A program made the translations under genes and the position numbers. Positions 21,000 to 21,314 of a stretch of 21,314 bases of DNA are shown in pieces (the first letter of the stretch is position 1; the number at the start of each line of letters is the position of its first letter). The DNA is taken from the NCBI GenBank assembly GCA_036311285.1, contig JAXJQF010000030.1, forward strand, positions 1 through 21,314, given 5' to 3'. This DNA is from JAXJQF01 sp036311285 (GTDB lineage: Bacteria; Pseudomonadota; Gammaproteobacteria; Enterobacterales; Succinivibrionaceae). Below the pieces are notes generated by a model. That model saw only the letters and a list, made by a program, of their open reading frames with translations, ran no database searches and was not told where the DNA came from.

Positions 21000-21050
21000 G
21001 ATAATAGCAATGATATAAGACAATAAAATTACCTTATTGTTGCTAATATC
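21000..21050. repeat. Long two-part stem-loop after rlhA
   Basis: GATAATAGCAA (21000-21010) pairs with TTGCTAATATC (21040-21050), ten of eleven pairs. Inside, CAATAA (21021-21026) pairs with TTATTG (21034-21039) around a 7-nt loop. No U-tract follows. It begins 60 nt after the rlhA stop and could stabilise the 3' end of that mRNA. Confidence 0.5.
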
Positions 21051-21170
21051 TTCGTCATTATATATTAAAAACGTTCAATACAAATCTTCAATTACAGTTT
21101 GTAGAAATAGGCATAATATCGAAAAAAACATGTATTTTAAAGAAGATTAATACTGTTTTTAAAATTTTGA

Positions 21171-21200
21171 AAATGATTAATATGAATATATTAATCATTT
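21171..21200. repeat. Perfect 13-bp hairpin with 4-nt loop
   Basis: AAATGATTAATAT (21171-21183) and ATATTAATCATTT (21188-21200) pair perfectly around GAAT. A second small inverted repeat (ATATC/GATAT, 21201-21215) follows at once. It may be a terminator for a minus-strand gene beyond the edge or a binding site. Confidence 0.55.
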
Positions 21201-21314
21201 ATATCATTTAAGATATTTAAAAGAATACGATTTATTAAAAAGAACAATTGAAGCGAATAAAAGCACTTTTCTAACTGCCGAAATAGTTGCATTGTCTTCT
21301 GAAGTTTATAATTA

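Larger units (their letters stand above)
20941..21314. other. Non-coding right edge with hairpins
   Basis: After rlhA no conventional terminator is seen. Two long stem-loops lie here (21000-21050 and 21171-21200). From 21181 to the edge a plus-strand frame stays open (44 codons, no ATG), and on the minus strand about 40 codons stay open; neither is enough to call a gene. Confidence 0.5.

Noticed and set aside
21181..21314. Partial gene entering from the right edge
   Set aside because: A 44-codon plus frame and a roughly 40-codon minus frame are both open here, but neither shows a start or recognisable motif, and hairpins occupy the same DNA.

Overview
The window is a very AT-rich piece of bacterial chromosome (roughly 70% A+T by eye, more between genes). 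Several genes point to a gammaproteobacterium: a TraT lipoprotein, ClpP and ClpX close to the E. coli proteins, a YcgL-domain protein (a family I know only from Gammaproteobacteria), an RlhA/YdcP-type U32 protein and an MSHA-like pilin. Rubrerythrin suggests anaerobic or microaerobic life, and a lipoprotein alpha-amylase suggests starch use. Together these fit a gut or rumen member of the Succinivibrionaceae or a relative; that placement is inference. The genetic code looks standard.

Layout: 1-552 has no gene. A small membrane-anchored protein (553-1041, +) converges on traT (1172-1963, -) over a shared terminator. clpP-clpX form a tight minus-strand operon (2206-4130), followed upstream by a DUF4037-like nucleotidyltransferase (4406-5194, -) and an orphan protein with uracil-DNA-glycosylase-like features (5637-6377, -). 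recN and a YeiH-family transporter run on the plus strand (6632-9347) and converge on an ArsC/Spx-like thioredoxin-fold gene (9499-9849, -). Then come a periplasmic helical protein (10033-10884, -), an MSHA-like type IV pilin (11265-11828, -) and rubrerythrin (12372-12947, -). The amylase (13386-15146, +) follows. After a gap of 1.2 kb come ycgL (16357-16653, -), an MsbA-like ABC exporter (16937-18865, +) and rlhA (19078-20940, +). Most transcription units end in a clear intrinsic terminator.

The genes are mostly housekeeping: proteolysis (ClpXP), DNA repair (RecN), peroxide defence (rubrerythrin), envelope transport (MsbA-like), rRNA hydroxylation (RlhA) and surface functions (TraT, pilin, amylase). 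There is no CRISPR array, tRNA, rRNA or insertion sequence.

The most interesting part is 15.2-16.3 kb. It has no credible protein gene but carries a near-consensus promoter (15510-15538), several stem-loops, and a strong plus-strand terminator (16203-16234) that no protein gene uses. I propose an unrecognised structured RNA of about 690 nt there. A second RNA-level signal is a terminator-like hairpin directly in front of the ABC exporter, which looks like an attenuator.
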